Counted from the stretch's first letter, positions 8,061-17,440 are shown. The stretch is 64,000 nt of DNA from Flavobacterium sp. (GCF_029945805.1 NZ_JAQSDH010000011.1:11124-75123); one strand, 5' to 3'. Made by a program: numbers and translations. Notes: a model not told the origin generated them from the sequence alone.

Positions 8061-10421
8061 TTAGTATTCAATTTTAATTTCTTGAGTTCCATTTGTCGCC
8101 GTAACGTTGACTTGCAGCGGTTCGCTAAACGTTTTATTCAGTTGTTCTTTACCGTTTACAAAGATGCGTTTCGCTTTAATGTTGTGAATCAAAACGGAAA
8201 TATTTTTTTCAGTAGAAGTGTAATTTTTTCCAGTAACAGCAGCTATTTTTACAACTAATGATTTGCCATTGTTATTGCCATTGAAATTGAGTATTTCGTA
8301 TTGTCCTTTTTCGAAAGCATTTGGCGTGGTTCCATCATCATTGTATAATTTTCCGGATGAATTTTTAACCGTTTCATCAAAATAAAAATGCAAATTGAAG
8401 TTGGCCAACGAATAGCTCGACGTGTTTTGAATCGTTGCGATCATCGGAATAAAACTGCCGCCACGAACAAATGTTGGTATAGTAGCTGCGTTTACTTTCA
8501 CATTTTCAGTTGTTCCTGCCAAGTGTTTTTCACCGGTATAAAAATCAAACCAATTGCTGCTTTTCGGAAAATAGATATCGGTTGAAGTAACGCCAGGTTT
8601 TGTAATTGGAGTAATTAAAAAGTCATTTCCCCAAAAATAAGTTCCAGAAACTGTTGTTAAAGTTGGTTCTTCAAATAGCAAGGGACGCATCAATGGTGTT
8701 CCTTTTTGATTGTTATCGAAAGACAAAGTATAATTATACGGCATCAATTGGTACCGCAATTCGACTAGCTTATTTGCTTTCGACATGGTAGCCACATCTT
8801 TTCGGGCAACTTCAGAAGCTACATCTTCCTGCGCATGCGGACGAAATATCGGATTGAAAACGCCGTATTGCAACCAACGCAAGTACAATTCGTTGTCGAA
8901 ATAATCACCTGCAAATCCACCAAGATCCGAGTGCATATAGCCTAAACCTTGCATTCCCATTTGAAGCGCAATTTCCATCTGACTTTGTAATCCGCCCCAA
9001 CTTCTGCTTACGTCGCCACTCCAAGGCACCATTCCAAAACGTTGCGACCCCGAATATCCTGCACGCATTAGAATAAACGGACGTTGTGTTGGAAAGTCTT
9101 TTTTATAACCTTCAGCGATAAGTTTGGCCCAATTGTGACCGTAAATGTTGTGAACTTCGTCGGCTTTTCCGCCAGCAGTGATTACTTTTGAAGGAAAAAC
9201 TTCGGGTTCACCCAAATCGCCCCACATGCCGCCAACGCCTTGATTGATTAATCTTTTGTACACGTTCCAAAACCACTCTTTTCCTTCTGGTTTGAAAATA
9301 TCTACAACGCTCGTATTTCCGAAATAGAAATCCCAAGTTGCAGGTTTGCCTAATTTATCGGTTACCAAAACGTTTTTAGCTACTGCTTCTTGCCATTTTG
9401 ATGAGGTTGTAAGTATAAAAGGTTCCGTAATTAATATCGTTTTTACGCCTTTTGTATTCAAATCGGCAATCATTTTATCCGGATTTGGAAAATTATCTTT
9501 GTCCCAATCCAAATTTCCCATAGTGTCTTTTACTGTTTTTCCAAACCAGTATAAATCCAAAATAATCGCATCTACTGGAATTTTATTCTCTTCAAATTTC
9601 TTTATGGTATTTTCAACTTCTTCTTGGGAATGATAACCAAAACGACTGGAGAAATTCCCTAAAGCCCAACGCGGTAACAACGGTTGTTTTCCAGTTAAGT
9701 CAGTATAATTCGAAACTAAATCGGTCCAAGAATCACCCACAATTACTTGATACGTTTTTCGTCCGGAACTAGTTTCATAGGTTAGTGTGTTGTCTTTTTT
9801 GCTATCCAAATCCAAATAACCAATGGCTGGATTATCAAAATGAACCGCATATAATTTGGACGACATGACTAATGGAATACAGAAGTTCATCAACTCGGCT
9901 TTGGTTTCATAACCATAATGCGCGCGGTTGTATAATTGCAAGCGATTGCCGCGACGGTTCATGCCTAAAGCTCTAGCACCTCCGCCATAAAGTGATTCCG
10001 ATTTATCCAAATTGAACGATAAGGTTTCGGTTGAATCGTTTACTTTCGTGTAACCTGATTTTTCAGATAGCAATGTGAGATTTGAATTGTCTTTATAAGT
10101 GATTTGAAATGGATTTTTATTTATTAAAACAGTTATGTATTCTGTTCCAAATGATAAATAAGTTCCATTTTTCAATATTTGAAATGCATAGGGAATATTA
10201 TTTAAGATAACAGCTTCCGACTTTAAATTATTGGTTTGTCCTTTTGGAACAAATGAATTTTCGACAATCTTATTACTGAGAAAATGAATTTGATATTCCC
10301 CGTCATTTGTTTTGATGGTTGCAATTCCGTTTTTTTGAGTTAATGCTATAAATTTTCTGTTTGCATTTTGGGCAAATGAAACGGTAGAAATTAGTAATAG
10401 TAAAAGTAGTTTTTTACTCAT
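8061..10421 (-). CDS. GH31 alpha-glucosidase, exported
   Basis: This GH31 enzyme probably releases glucose from the non-reducing ends of malto-oligosaccharides in the periplasm, like SusB-type enzymes in function though of another family. It has the signal peptide MSKKLLLLLLISTVSFAQ, an N-terminal beta domain, and a barrel with MWGDLGEPE holding the nucleophile Asp402 and WSGDVSRSWGG holding the acid/base Asp470. The RAGYSGSQR stretch between them is typical. The length of 786 aa fits the family. The ATG at 10421 is chosen because it begins the signal peptide. An in-frame ATG at 10466 would add MKSKIHKYQK and lies in a repeat shared with the remB-like gene. It sits in the maltose operon. Confidence 0.9.
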   Translation of the reverse strand: MSKKLLLLLLISTVSFAQNANRKFIALTQKNGIATIKTNDGEYQIHFLSNKIVENSFVPKGQTNNLKSEAVILNNIPYAFQILKNGTYLSFGTEYITVLINKNPFQITYKDNSNLTLLSEKSGYTKVNDSTETLSFNLDKSESLYGGGARALGMNRRGNRLQLYNRAHYGYETKAELMNFCIPLVMSSKLYAVHFDNPAIGYLDLDSKKDNTLTYETSSGRKTYQVIVGDSWTDLVSNYTDLTGKQPLLPRWALGNFSSRFGYHSQEEVENTIKKFEENKIPVDAIILDLYWFGKTVKDTMGNLDWDKDNFPNPDKMIADLNTKGVKTILITEPFILTTSSKWQEAVAKNVLVTDKLGKPATWDFYFGNTSVVDIFKPEGKEWFWNVYKRLINQGVGGMWGDLGEPEVFPSKVITAGGKADEVHNIYGHNWAKLIAEGYKKDFPTQRPFILMRAGYSGSQRFGMVPWSGDVSRSWGGLQSQMEIALQMGMQGLGYMHSDLGGFAGDYFDNELYLRWLQYGVFNPIFRPHAQEDVASEVARKDVATMSKANKLVELRYQLMPYNYTLSFDNNQKGTPLMRPLLFEEPTLTTVSGTYFWGNDFLITPITKPGVTSTDIYFPKSSNWFDFYTGEKHLAGTTENVKVNAATIPTFVRGGSFIPMIATIQNTSSYSLANFNLHFYFDETVKNSSGKLYNDDGTTPNAFEKGQYEILNFNGNNNGKSLVVKIAAVTGKNYTSTEKNISVLIHNIKAKRIFVNGKEQLNKTFSEPLQVNVTATNGTQEIKIEY

Positions 10422-10430
10422 GCTTAAAAT

Positions 10431-10466
10431 ATTGATTTTTTGGTATTTGTGAATCTTCGATTTCAT
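10431..10466. repeat. Repeat shared with the remB-like 5' region
   Basis: On the minus strand this starts ATGAAATCGAAGATT and ends ACCAAAAAATCAAT. The same two blocks occur at 35360-35427, where about 30 extra bases with a GCCTTTTAGGC palindrome separate them. In both places the ATG is in frame with the downstream signal peptide. Confidence 0.65.
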
Positions 10467-10480
10467 TTTTTTTTATTTGT

Positions 10481-10544
10481 AACCATTAAGATATTAAGAA
10501 AAATTAAGCTTTTTCTCTTAATGAGACTTAATATCTTAATGGTT
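10481..10544. repeat. Palindromic repeat of the CATTAAG family, copy B
   Basis: Perfect 18-bp arms, AACCATTAAGATATTAAG (10481-10498) and CTTAATATCTTAATGGTT (10527-10544), enclose an inner ATTAAG/CTTAAT stem. It lies between the two glycosidase genes and would form a strong hairpin in the operon mRNA. No T-run suited to termination is evident. Confidence 0.9.
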
Positions 10545-10550
10545 TATTTT

Positions 10551-12386
10551 TTATTGCAATTCCAATACAAGAACAGATTTTGGTTCTAGAGTAATATCAC
10601 TTTTCAAATCAACAGTTTTTCCAGAAAGAACATCATTTCCACTTTGATACTTTTGAATATTTTCGGCAAAGCGATTGGTTTTGAATGTTTGTGTTTCTGC
10701 GCTGTTATTGATTACAATCATAACCGTTTCGGATTCGTTGTAGCGGAAATAAACGTACACATTATTCTCTGGAATGTAATGCGTCATTTTTCCAGTGTGA
10801 ATTACTTCTTTGTCTTTTCTCCAGTTGAATAGCTTGGAAGTAAAATCAAAGAATTTTTGCTGTTCTTCCGTTCGTCCGGCTTTAGTAAAAGCATTGTTTG
10901 TCTCGCCATCCCATCCGCCAGGAAAATCTCTTCTTATATCTCCATCGCCGCCTTTGTCTTTATTCCCACCCATACCAATTTCAGAGCCATAATACAATTG
11001 CGGAATTCCACGAACGGTTGCCAATAAAGTCAGTGCCATTTGGTATTTCCTAAAGTCATTTTTGTAGATATCATTGAAACGGTTGGTATCGTGATTTTCG
11101 GCAAAAGTTAAAATATTGTTTGGGTTGGCGTATAAAAAGTCGTTGGTAAAATTCAGATAAATGTTAATCATTCCTTTGTCCCATTCTTGTTTGTCCTGAT
11201 TGAAAACGGTACTCAAGGCATCATACAAAGTAAAATCCATTACGGAAGGCAAGTACGAATTGAAACTTTGTAACGCTCCAATTTTACTGTCTTTTTGCCA
11301 ATACGATATTTTTGCCTGACTGTTAAGCCATGCTTCGCCAACGATATTAAAATTTGGATATTCATCGGTGATGGCTTTGGTCCATTTTGAGATACCGTCT
11401 TTGTCGTTGTAGGGATAAGTGTCTACTCGGAAACCGTCTAAATCGGCATATTCAATCCACCAAATAGCATTTTGAATAAGATAATTTAATACTAACGGAT
11501 TGCGCTGATTTAAGTCGGGCATCGATTTTACAAACCAGCCGTCCGAACAAATTTCAGCATCAATTTTTGAAGCATACATATCGTTCAAACTTTCTCGTCT
11601 GTGATTCGTTTGGGTAAATTCCGGAAATTGATTCAGCCAATCGTGCGTTGGCAAATCATTAATCATCCAATGTTTCCAGCCCCAATGATTGGTCACATAG
11701 TCCATGATATTTTTCATGTCGCGTTTGTGTAATTCAGAACTTAAACGAACGTAATCTTCATTGGTTCCAAAACGCGGATCAATTTTGTAAACATCCGATT
11801 GACCGTAAGTGTGATAGGAACCTTTATCGTCGTTGTCTTCGCAAAGCGGCGTTGGCCAAATTGCAGTTGCGCCTAAGTCTTTGATATAATCTAAGTTTTT
11901 GATGATGCCTTCAATATCGCCGCCATGTCTTCCATTCGGATTGGTTCTATCTGCTTTTTCAGTTACTGATTTTTCATTGTCATTATCTGGATTACCATTG
12001 GCAAAACGATCTGGCATTATAAGATAAATCATATCCGACGCATCGTAGCTTTTTCTGAATTTGGAATTTTCTCTTCTTTTTTTAAGTTCGTATTTTTTGG
12101 TAAACGCAATTTTATTTTTGCTTTTGAAACTAAAAGTCAGTTCGGAGGCAGGACTATTTTTAGTATCAATCGTTACAAAAATGTAGTTCGGATTTTCGGT
12201 TTTTTTTATGTTTTCGATTTGAATAGTATTCGAAACAGCAACTTCATATTGCGCGATATTTTTTCCGTAAAACATAATCTGGACACTAGATAAATTCATT
12301 CCAGCATACCAAAATGGCGGTTCAACACGTTCGATTTGAGCTAAAGTTGAAATAGATATCAGAAAAAAGAAGAGTATTTTTTTCAT
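10551..12386 (-). CDS. GH13 neopullulanase/cyclomaltodextrinase-like, SusA-type
   Basis: This is a SusA-like enzyme expected to cut maltodextrins, cyclodextrins or pullulan in the periplasm. A signal peptide (MKKILFFFLISISTLAQ) is followed by an Ig-like N-terminal domain (about residues 20-120) typical of cyclomaltodextrinases. The GH13 barrel shows MDYVTNHWG, DGFRVDTYPY with the nucleophile Asp322, VGEAWLN with the acid/base Glu351 and FAENHDTNRF with Asp433. Conserved YLIMPDRFANGNPDND opens the catalytic domain. The length of 611 aa is usual. It is separated from GH31 by the perfect palindrome at 10481-10544 and from the GxxExxY gene by a half palindrome. Confidence 0.9.
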   Translation of the reverse strand: MKKILFFFLISISTLAQIERVEPPFWYAGMNLSSVQIMFYGKNIAQYEVAVSNTIQIENIKKTENPNYIFVTIDTKNSPASELTFSFKSKNKIAFTKKYELKKRRENSKFRKSYDASDMIYLIMPDRFANGNPDNDNEKSVTEKADRTNPNGRHGGDIEGIIKNLDYIKDLGATAIWPTPLCEDNDDKGSYHTYGQSDVYKIDPRFGTNEDYVRLSSELHKRDMKNIMDYVTNHWGWKHWMINDLPTHDWLNQFPEFTQTNHRRESLNDMYASKIDAEICSDGWFVKSMPDLNQRNPLVLNYLIQNAIWWIEYADLDGFRVDTYPYNDKDGISKWTKAITDEYPNFNIVGEAWLNSQAKISYWQKDSKIGALQSFNSYLPSVMDFTLYDALSTVFNQDKQEWDKGMINIYLNFTNDFLYANPNNILTFAENHDTNRFNDIYKNDFRKYQMALTLLATVRGIPQLYYGSEIGMGGNKDKGGDGDIRRDFPGGWDGETNNAFTKAGRTEEQQKFFDFTSKLFNWRKDKEVIHTGKMTHYIPENNVYVYFRYNESETVMIVINNSAETQTFKTNRFAENIQKYQSGNDVLSGKTVDLKSDITLEPKSVLVLELQ

Positions 12387-12420
12387 TTTATAACCATTAA
12401 GATATTAAGTTTCATTAAGA

Positions 12421-12840
12421 TTATTCATCATCGAGCATTCTGAAATATTCATTTACAAAAGGCTTGACAGATTTTGTAATATTAGTAGTTTTGAAATTTA
12501 TCAATAAACCCTGTGGTCTTCGTAATAATTTCATATAGGATAAAATTTGCGCTTCATGAATAGGTAATATGTTCTCAACAGTTTTTAATTCTACTACTAT
12601 GCAATCATTTACCAATAAATCTAACTTCAAATCAGTTTCTGTTTCTAAATCATAATAATCTATTTTAACGGTTAACTGCTGTTTTACATCATAACCATTA
12701 CTTTCTAATTCGTATTTCAAACATTCTTCATAAATACTCTCTAGTAATCCAGGACCGAGTTCTTTGTGAACCTTAATCGCGAAACCAATTATCTCATATG
12801 ATAATTGTGTTACTTCTCTTTTAGTCAAGCTTATGTGCAT
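12421..12840 (-). CDS. GxxExxY family protein
   Basis: This 139-aa protein belongs to the GxxExxY family, named for a motif seen here as GLLESIYEE (about residues 30-38, G..E..Y). Members are thought to adopt a PD-(D/E)XK nuclease-like fold: KLDLLVNDCIVVELK gives the Asp and Glu-x-Lys pattern near residues 72-86, and QILSYMKLLRRPQGLLINF is the conserved helix and strand after it. The biological role is not established; these genes are numerous and scattered in Bacteroidetes genomes. It interrupts the run of glycosidase genes and lies between 25-bp inverted arms, which suggests insertion rather than a role in maltose metabolism. The frame is intact. Confidence 0.85.
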   Translation of the reverse strand: MHISLTKREVTQLSYEIIGFAIKVHKELGPGLLESIYEECLKYELESNGYDVKQQLTVKIDYYDLETETDLKLDLLVNDCIVVELKTVENILPIHEAQILSYMKLLRRPQGLLINFKTTNITKSVKPFVNEYFRMLDDE

Positions 12841-12855
12841 AATTTTTTTTTAAAA

Positions 12856-12910
12856 CATTAAAGGTATTAAGAAATTAAGAAAAAACTTAATGAAACTTAA
12901 TACCTTAATG
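12856..12910. repeat. Palindromic repeat of the CATTAAG family, copy D
   Basis: CATTAAAGGTATTAAG (12856-12871) pairs with CTTAATACCTTAATG (12896-12910) with one bulged base, enclosing an inner ATTAAG/CTTAAT stem. It fills the gap between the GxxExxY and GH65 genes. Confidence 0.8.
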
Positions 12911-12934
12911 ATTTATATAAATTATTCGTTTAAA

Positions 12935-15238
12935 CTAAACCGTTACCAAATTATTCGGCTCGACGGAAATTGCTTTTCCATTTACAAAAACGGTGATGCT
13001 ACTTTCGCCTTCAAGGACAAATTTCGTGTCATTTTGATTTACTGAAACTTTTAAAATTTGGTTTCTAAAATTGATTTTAAACGAATAACCATCCCATTCT
13101 TTTGGGATTCTAGGTTCGAAATGTAAGGTATCATTTTTGACTCTCATTCCGCCAAAACCTTCTACTATACTCATCCAAGTTCCTGCCATTGAGGTAATGT
13201 GTAAGCCTTCTTCCACCTCTTTATTGTAATCATCCAAATCCAAACGCGAAGTTCTCAAATAAAAGGTATACGCTTGCTCCATTCTACCCAAAGTTGCCGC
13301 TTGAATTGAGTGCACACAAGGCGAAAGCGAACTTTCATGAACCGTAAATGGTTCGTAGAAATCGAAATGTTTTTCTAATTGTTCTCTGCTGAAATCTTCT
13401 TCAAAGAAATAAAATCCTTGTAAAGTATCGGCTTGTTTGATATAAGGGGAACGCAGAATTCTGTCCCAAGACCATTTTTGGTTTATTGGTCGTTGTGATT
13501 TATCTAAATCGTGCACTTTTATCAACTCTTTATCCAAGAATCCGTCTTGTTGCAGATATACATCATGTTCTTCTGAGAATGGGAAATACATATGATCGGC
13601 TACTTTTTTCCAATGCAGGATTTCAGTTGGATCTAAATTGACTTTACTGCTGATTCGGGCAAAATCAGCGCTGTATTCTTTTTCTACCTTACTGATTTGT
13701 TCAATGGCATAATTGATACACCATTTGGCTAGATAATTCGTGTAGAAATTATTGTTTACGTTGTTTTCGTATTCATTTGGACCCGTAACACCCAATATTA
13801 CATATTGATTTCTGTAGGTTGAAAAGGTGGCTCTTTGATGCCAAAAACGAGCAATTCCGATCAGCACTTCCAATCCTTTTTCAGGAATATACGAGTAATC
13901 TCCTGTGAATCGGTAATAGTTAAAAATAGCGAAAGCAATCGCACCATTTCTATGAATTTCTTCGAATGTAATTTCCCATTCATTATGACATTCTTCTCCA
14001 TTCATGGTCACCATTGGATATAAAGCAGCGCCATTTTTGAAACCTAATTTTTCGGCATTTTCAATAGCTTTGTCCAAATGATTGTAACGATATGCCAAAA
14101 GATTGCGCGCAACTTGCTGGTCTTTCGTAGCCATGTAAAACGGTATGCAATACGCTTCGGTATCCCAATAAGTCGAGCCGCCGTATTTTTCACCAGTAAA
14201 TCCTTTTGGACCAATGTTCAAACGTGAATCTTTACCAAGATAGGTTTGATTTAATTGAAAGATGTTGAACCGAATTCCTTGTTGCGCTTTTACGTCACCA
14301 TCAATACTAATATCGCTCATTTCCCAGATTTTAGCCCAAGCCGCAATTTGGTCACTTTTTAATTGATCGTAACCAATGGATAACGCTTTTGTAATAACAT
14401 TCTGAGCTGCAACTTCTGTATTTTCGTGGTTCATTGAAACGGTATAACCGCCTAATTTTTGGATAGAAGCTGTTTGGCCTTTTGCAATTTCAACTTCATA
14501 AGCAAACTGAACTTTCTCTTTAGAAGATTCAACATTTGAAGGAGAAAGATTCAGGTTTTTTGAATTCAGCAAAATAGTATTCTGCATGAAAGTCGTAGCC
14601 GTAAAATGTGTTTTGAAAGTTCGTGCTGTTACAAAAGCTTCGTTTGCTGAATTTTTAACGTCTAATGGTTCCCAGAATTTTTCTTCCCAATTGGCATCTT
14701 CGTTGTGAACTCCGGCATCAACATAAGGTTTGAAAACTATTTTCGCATCCTGATTCAAAGGCGTAATTTCGTAATTGATTACCCCAACTTCATCCAAATC
14801 TATAGAAAGAAAACGACAAACCTTTACAGCAATCTGCGTTCCGTTTTGTAATGTTGCTTCGAAAGATCGGTAGTAAATTCCTTCTTTCATATTCAGTTCG
14901 CGACGGAAGTTTTTTGCTTCTTTGCACGCTGCTAGATCTAGGTTTTCGCCGTTAATTTCAATGTTGATTCCGATCCAATTTGGCGCGTTTAGTACTTTAG
15001 CAAAATATTCGGGATAGCCATTTTTCCACCAGCCAACTTTGGTTTTGTCGGGAAAGTAAATTCCAGCAATGTAACTTCCTTGAAATGTGTTTCCTGAATA
15101 GTATTCTTCAAAATTGGCACGTTGTCCCATAGCACCGTTTCCTATGCTGAATAAACTTTCTGAAGATTTAACTTGATTAAAGTCAAATCCTTCTTCTATA
15201 ATTGACCAGCTGTCTGGTTTGATATAATCTTGATTCAT
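12935..15238 (-). CDS. GH65 maltose phosphorylase
   Basis: GH65 phosphorylases split an alpha-glucosyl disaccharide with phosphate to beta-glucose-1-phosphate and glucose, in the cytoplasm. The 767-aa length is normal, and there is no signal peptide. The N-terminal beta domain begins WSIIEEGFDFNQVKSSESLFSIGNG. The (alpha/alpha)6 core carries the signature NGEECHNEWEITFEEIHRNG (about 413-432) that holds the catalytic glutamate, and later a conserved QKWSWDRILRSPYIKQADT (about 589-607). The next gene upstream encodes beta-phosphoglucomutase, the enzyme needed for its product, and an MFS carrier follows. This makes maltose the most likely substrate, though trehalose or kojibiose phosphorylase cannot be excluded from sequence alone. 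Confidence 0.9.
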   Translation of the reverse strand: MNQDYIKPDSWSIIEEGFDFNQVKSSESLFSIGNGAMGQRANFEEYYSGNTFQGSYIAGIYFPDKTKVGWWKNGYPEYFAKVLNAPNWIGINIEINGENLDLAACKEAKNFRRELNMKEGIYYRSFEATLQNGTQIAVKVCRFLSIDLDEVGVINYEITPLNQDAKIVFKPYVDAGVHNEDANWEEKFWEPLDVKNSANEAFVTARTFKTHFTATTFMQNTILLNSKNLNLSPSNVESSKEKVQFAYEVEIAKGQTASIQKLGGYTVSMNHENTEVAAQNVITKALSIGYDQLKSDQIAAWAKIWEMSDISIDGDVKAQQGIRFNIFQLNQTYLGKDSRLNIGPKGFTGEKYGGSTYWDTEAYCIPFYMATKDQQVARNLLAYRYNHLDKAIENAEKLGFKNGAALYPMVTMNGEECHNEWEITFEEIHRNGAIAFAIFNYYRFTGDYSYIPEKGLEVLIGIARFWHQRATFSTYRNQYVILGVTGPNEYENNVNNNFYTNYLAKWCINYAIEQISKVEKEYSADFARISSKVNLDPTEILHWKKVADHMYFPFSEEHDVYLQQDGFLDKELIKVHDLDKSQRPINQKWSWDRILRSPYIKQADTLQGFYFFEEDFSREQLEKHFDFYEPFTVHESSLSPCVHSIQAATLGRMEQAYTFYLRTSRLDLDDYNKEVEEGLHITSMAGTWMSIVEGFGGMRVKNDTLHFEPRIPKEWDGYSFKINFRNQILKVSVNQNDTKFVLEGESSITVFVNGKAISVEPNNLVTV

Positions 15239-15264
15239 TTTCTTTTTCCTTTTTTCATTCGATT

Positions 15265-15918
15265 TTAACCTATGAAAGCTTCAATAAAAGAAGTATCCAT
15301 AAAAGTAAAATCTTTAAAATTGTATTTTGCTTCGTGCAACGTTTTCTCATCACCAATTCCAACACTCGTCATATTCGCAATATTAGCAGCCTGGATTCCG
15401 GCAACTGCGTCTTCAAAAACCATTGAATCTTCGTTGGTTGCATTTAATAGACGCGCCGCTCTTTCAAAAACTTCAGGATCCGGTTTTGCATTGGTAACAT
15501 CATTACCGTCAACAATAGCATCAAATAAATGCAGTATTTTAACTTTTTCTAAAATAGGTCTAGCATTTTTACTGGCTGAACCTAAAGCGATAAGTTGTTT
15601 TTTTTCTTTAATGTAATTTAATATATTGACAACTCCTGGAAGAATTTCGGTTTCATCCATGTGTTCAATATAGGAAAGGTAATCTTCATTTTTTTGCTGA
15701 AGCCATTTGTTTTTGTTTTCTTGTGAAGCTTCGATGTTTCCAAGTTTCAAAATAATATCCAGAGAGCGCACGCGGCTAACTCCTTTTAATTCTTCGTTGT
15801 GTTCGGGTGTAAATTCGATTCCCAGTTCTGCTGCAATTTTCTGCCAAGCGATAAAGTGGTATTTTGCGGTGTCAACAATAACACCGTCTAGGTCGAATAT
15901 GAATGCTTTTTTAGTCAT
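15265..15918 (-). CDS. pgmB: Beta-phosphoglucomutase
   Basis: This HAD-superfamily enzyme converts beta-glucose-1-phosphate to glucose-6-phosphate. The N-terminal FDLDGVIVDT gives the nucleophile Asp9 and the general acid/base Asp11. GVSRVRSLDIIL is the cap-domain substrate loop characteristic of beta-PGM, LGSASKNA gives the HAD Ser motif, and VFEDAVAGIQAA the distal Glu-Asp metal site. The length of 217 aa fits. Its ATG overlaps the stop of the MFS gene by 8 nt, and the GH65 gene follows after 26 nt, so transport, phosphorolysis and isomerisation are encoded as one unit. Confidence 0.94.
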   Translation of the reverse strand: MTKKAFIFDLDGVIVDTAKYHFIAWQKIAAELGIEFTPEHNEELKGVSRVRSLDIILKLGNIEASQENKNKWLQQKNEDYLSYIEHMDETEILPGVVNILNYIKEKKQLIALGSASKNARPILEKVKILHLFDAIVDGNDVTNAKPDPEVFERAARLLNATNEDSMVFEDAVAGIQAANIANMTSVGIGDEKTLHEAKYNFKDFTFMDTSFIEAFIG

Positions 15919-17440
15919 TAATTATAATTTTCGATTTGTCATTTATGGTAAGCGCAATAATTCCGGCAAGAATCATGGATACGCCACCAATCAAAAGTGC
16001 GTAAATAGGTTCGCTGTTAAAGAATTTAGAGACTAAAAAGCCTAAAATTGAAGCAGCAACCAATTGTGGGATTACGATAAAGAAGTTAAAAACTCCCATA
16101 TAATAACCCATTTTACTTGAGGGTAATGCTCCTGAAAGCATTGCGTAAGGAATAGATAAAATACTCGCCCAAGCAATTCCAACTCCAATCATGGGTAACC
16201 ATTCCATTGTAAATGTTCTAGGTTCTTTGATGAAATAAATAGAGATTAGTCCAAATCCGCCTAAAACTAGGGCTAAGAAATGGGTGAACTTTCGGCTCGT
16301 GTATTTTGCTAATAAAGGCAATAGGAAAGCAGCAATTGCGGCAATTAAATTGTAGTTGGCAAACATTTCACCAACTTGATTCGCGCCAGTGTTGTAGGCT
16401 TCTGATGTTGTATCAGTGGTTCCGTAAATGTGTTGTGTCACGGCTAAAGTAGTATAAATCCACATCGAAAATAAGGCAAACCAAGAGAAGAATTGAACCC
16501 ACGCCAATTGTTTCATGATTTTGGGCATGAATTGGAAATCGTTCATTATGGTGATAAATCCATTTTCAGTCTTATTAGCTTTTTGCATTAAACCGGATAT
16601 GGTCATCGCTAATCCGCCAAGCGTAATCATACCCAAAGAAAGAACATATAAATCTTTCTTCAAATCAAGTTCGTAAATCAAAAATGAGAATATAATTCCC
16701 ACAGCTAAAAAAAGAAGTCCTTTTGCTAAATGCGATTGACCGTTTTTTGCAAACCATTCAGGTGGGTGCATTTCTTTTTTAAATGCTTTTTCATTATGTT
16801 TTTCAAAAGCTTCCATTTCCTCTGGAGAATATTCCTTTGAGGTGACTACAGTCCAAATCACTGTTACTAAAAAAGCGACACCTCCAATGTAAAATGAATA
16901 TTTTACAGAATCCGGAATAATTCCGAGTGGCGCTGTGTTCTTAACGTCAAAATGAGTTAAAATTAACGGTAATTTTGATGCGACGTAAGCGCCAATTCCG
17001 ATAAAAAAACTTTGAGTAGCAAAACCTAAAGTACGTTGTTTTTCTGGAAGATTATCTCCAACAAAAGCTCGGAAAGGTTCCATGGATACGTTAATAGACG
17101 CGTCCATTATCCAAAGCATTCCCGCAGCAAACCACAAAACGGGTGAGTTGGGCATGATGAATAATGCTGCTGAAGCTAGAATGGCTCCAACAAGAAAATA
17201 AGGTTTTCTTCGACCAAGTCTGGTCCAAGTTCGGTCTGAGAAATAACCAATAATTGGTTGAATGATAAGTCCGGTCAAAGGTGCAGCAACCCAAAGAATT
17301 GGGATGTCATCAATTTTAGCGCCTAAAGTTTGGAATATTCTACTAACATTTGAATTCTGCAAAGCAAAACCCATCTGTATTCCCAGAAATCCAAAACTCA
17401 TGTTCCAGATTTGCCAGAAACCTAATTTACGCTTTTCCAT
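15911..17440 (-). CDS. SLC45/SUT-like MFS transporter, probable maltose importer
   Basis: This is a 509-aa inner-membrane carrier with about 12 hydrophobic segments. The signature PLTGLIIQPIIGYFSDRTWT followed by RLGRRKPYF (about residues 55-82) is that of the SLC45/plant sucrose transporter branch of the major facilitator superfamily, which moves disaccharides with protons. GMLWIMDASINVSMEPFRAFVGD and the late VGIAWASILSIPYAMLSGALP are further family blocks. As first gene of the operon, immediately before beta-phosphoglucomutase and maltose phosphorylase, it most likely imports maltose or short maltodextrins from the periplasm. A paralogue with the same signature is in the sucrose-type locus at 48900-50219. 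Confidence 0.88.
   Translation of the reverse strand: MEKRKLGFWQIWNMSFGFLGIQMGFALQNSNVSRIFQTLGAKIDDIPILWVAAPLTGLIIQPIIGYFSDRTWTRLGRRKPYFLVGAILASAALFIMPNSPVLWFAAGMLWIMDASINVSMEPFRAFVGDNLPEKQRTLGFATQSFFIGIGAYVASKLPLILTHFDVKNTAPLGIIPDSVKYSFYIGGVAFLVTVIWTVVTSKEYSPEEMEAFEKHNEKAFKKEMHPPEWFAKNGQSHLAKGLLFLAVGIIFSFLIYELDLKKDLYVLSLGMITLGGLAMTISGLMQKANKTENGFITIMNDFQFMPKIMKQLAWVQFFSWFALFSMWIYTTLAVTQHIYGTTDTTSEAYNTGANQVGEMFANYNLIAAIAAFLLPLLAKYTSRKFTHFLALVLGGFGLISIYFIKEPRTFTMEWLPMIGVGIAWASILSIPYAMLSGALPSSKMGYYMGVFNFFIVIPQLVAASILGFLVSKFFNSEPIYALLIGGVSMILAGIIALTINDKSKIIIND

Larger units (their letters stand above)
12395..12910. repeat. Inverted repeat bracketing the GxxExxY gene
   Basis: The 25 bases at 12395-12419 (CATTAAGATATTAAG, then TTTCATTAAG) are the reverse complement of 12886-12910 with one mismatch. 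The arms stand immediately outside the GxxExxY coding region (12421-12840). Each matches the arms of the palindromes at 10481-10544 and 5676-5742, so the gene looks placed within or beside such an element. The left side lacks its local partner arm, unlike the full hairpin at 12856-12910. Confidence 0.75.
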
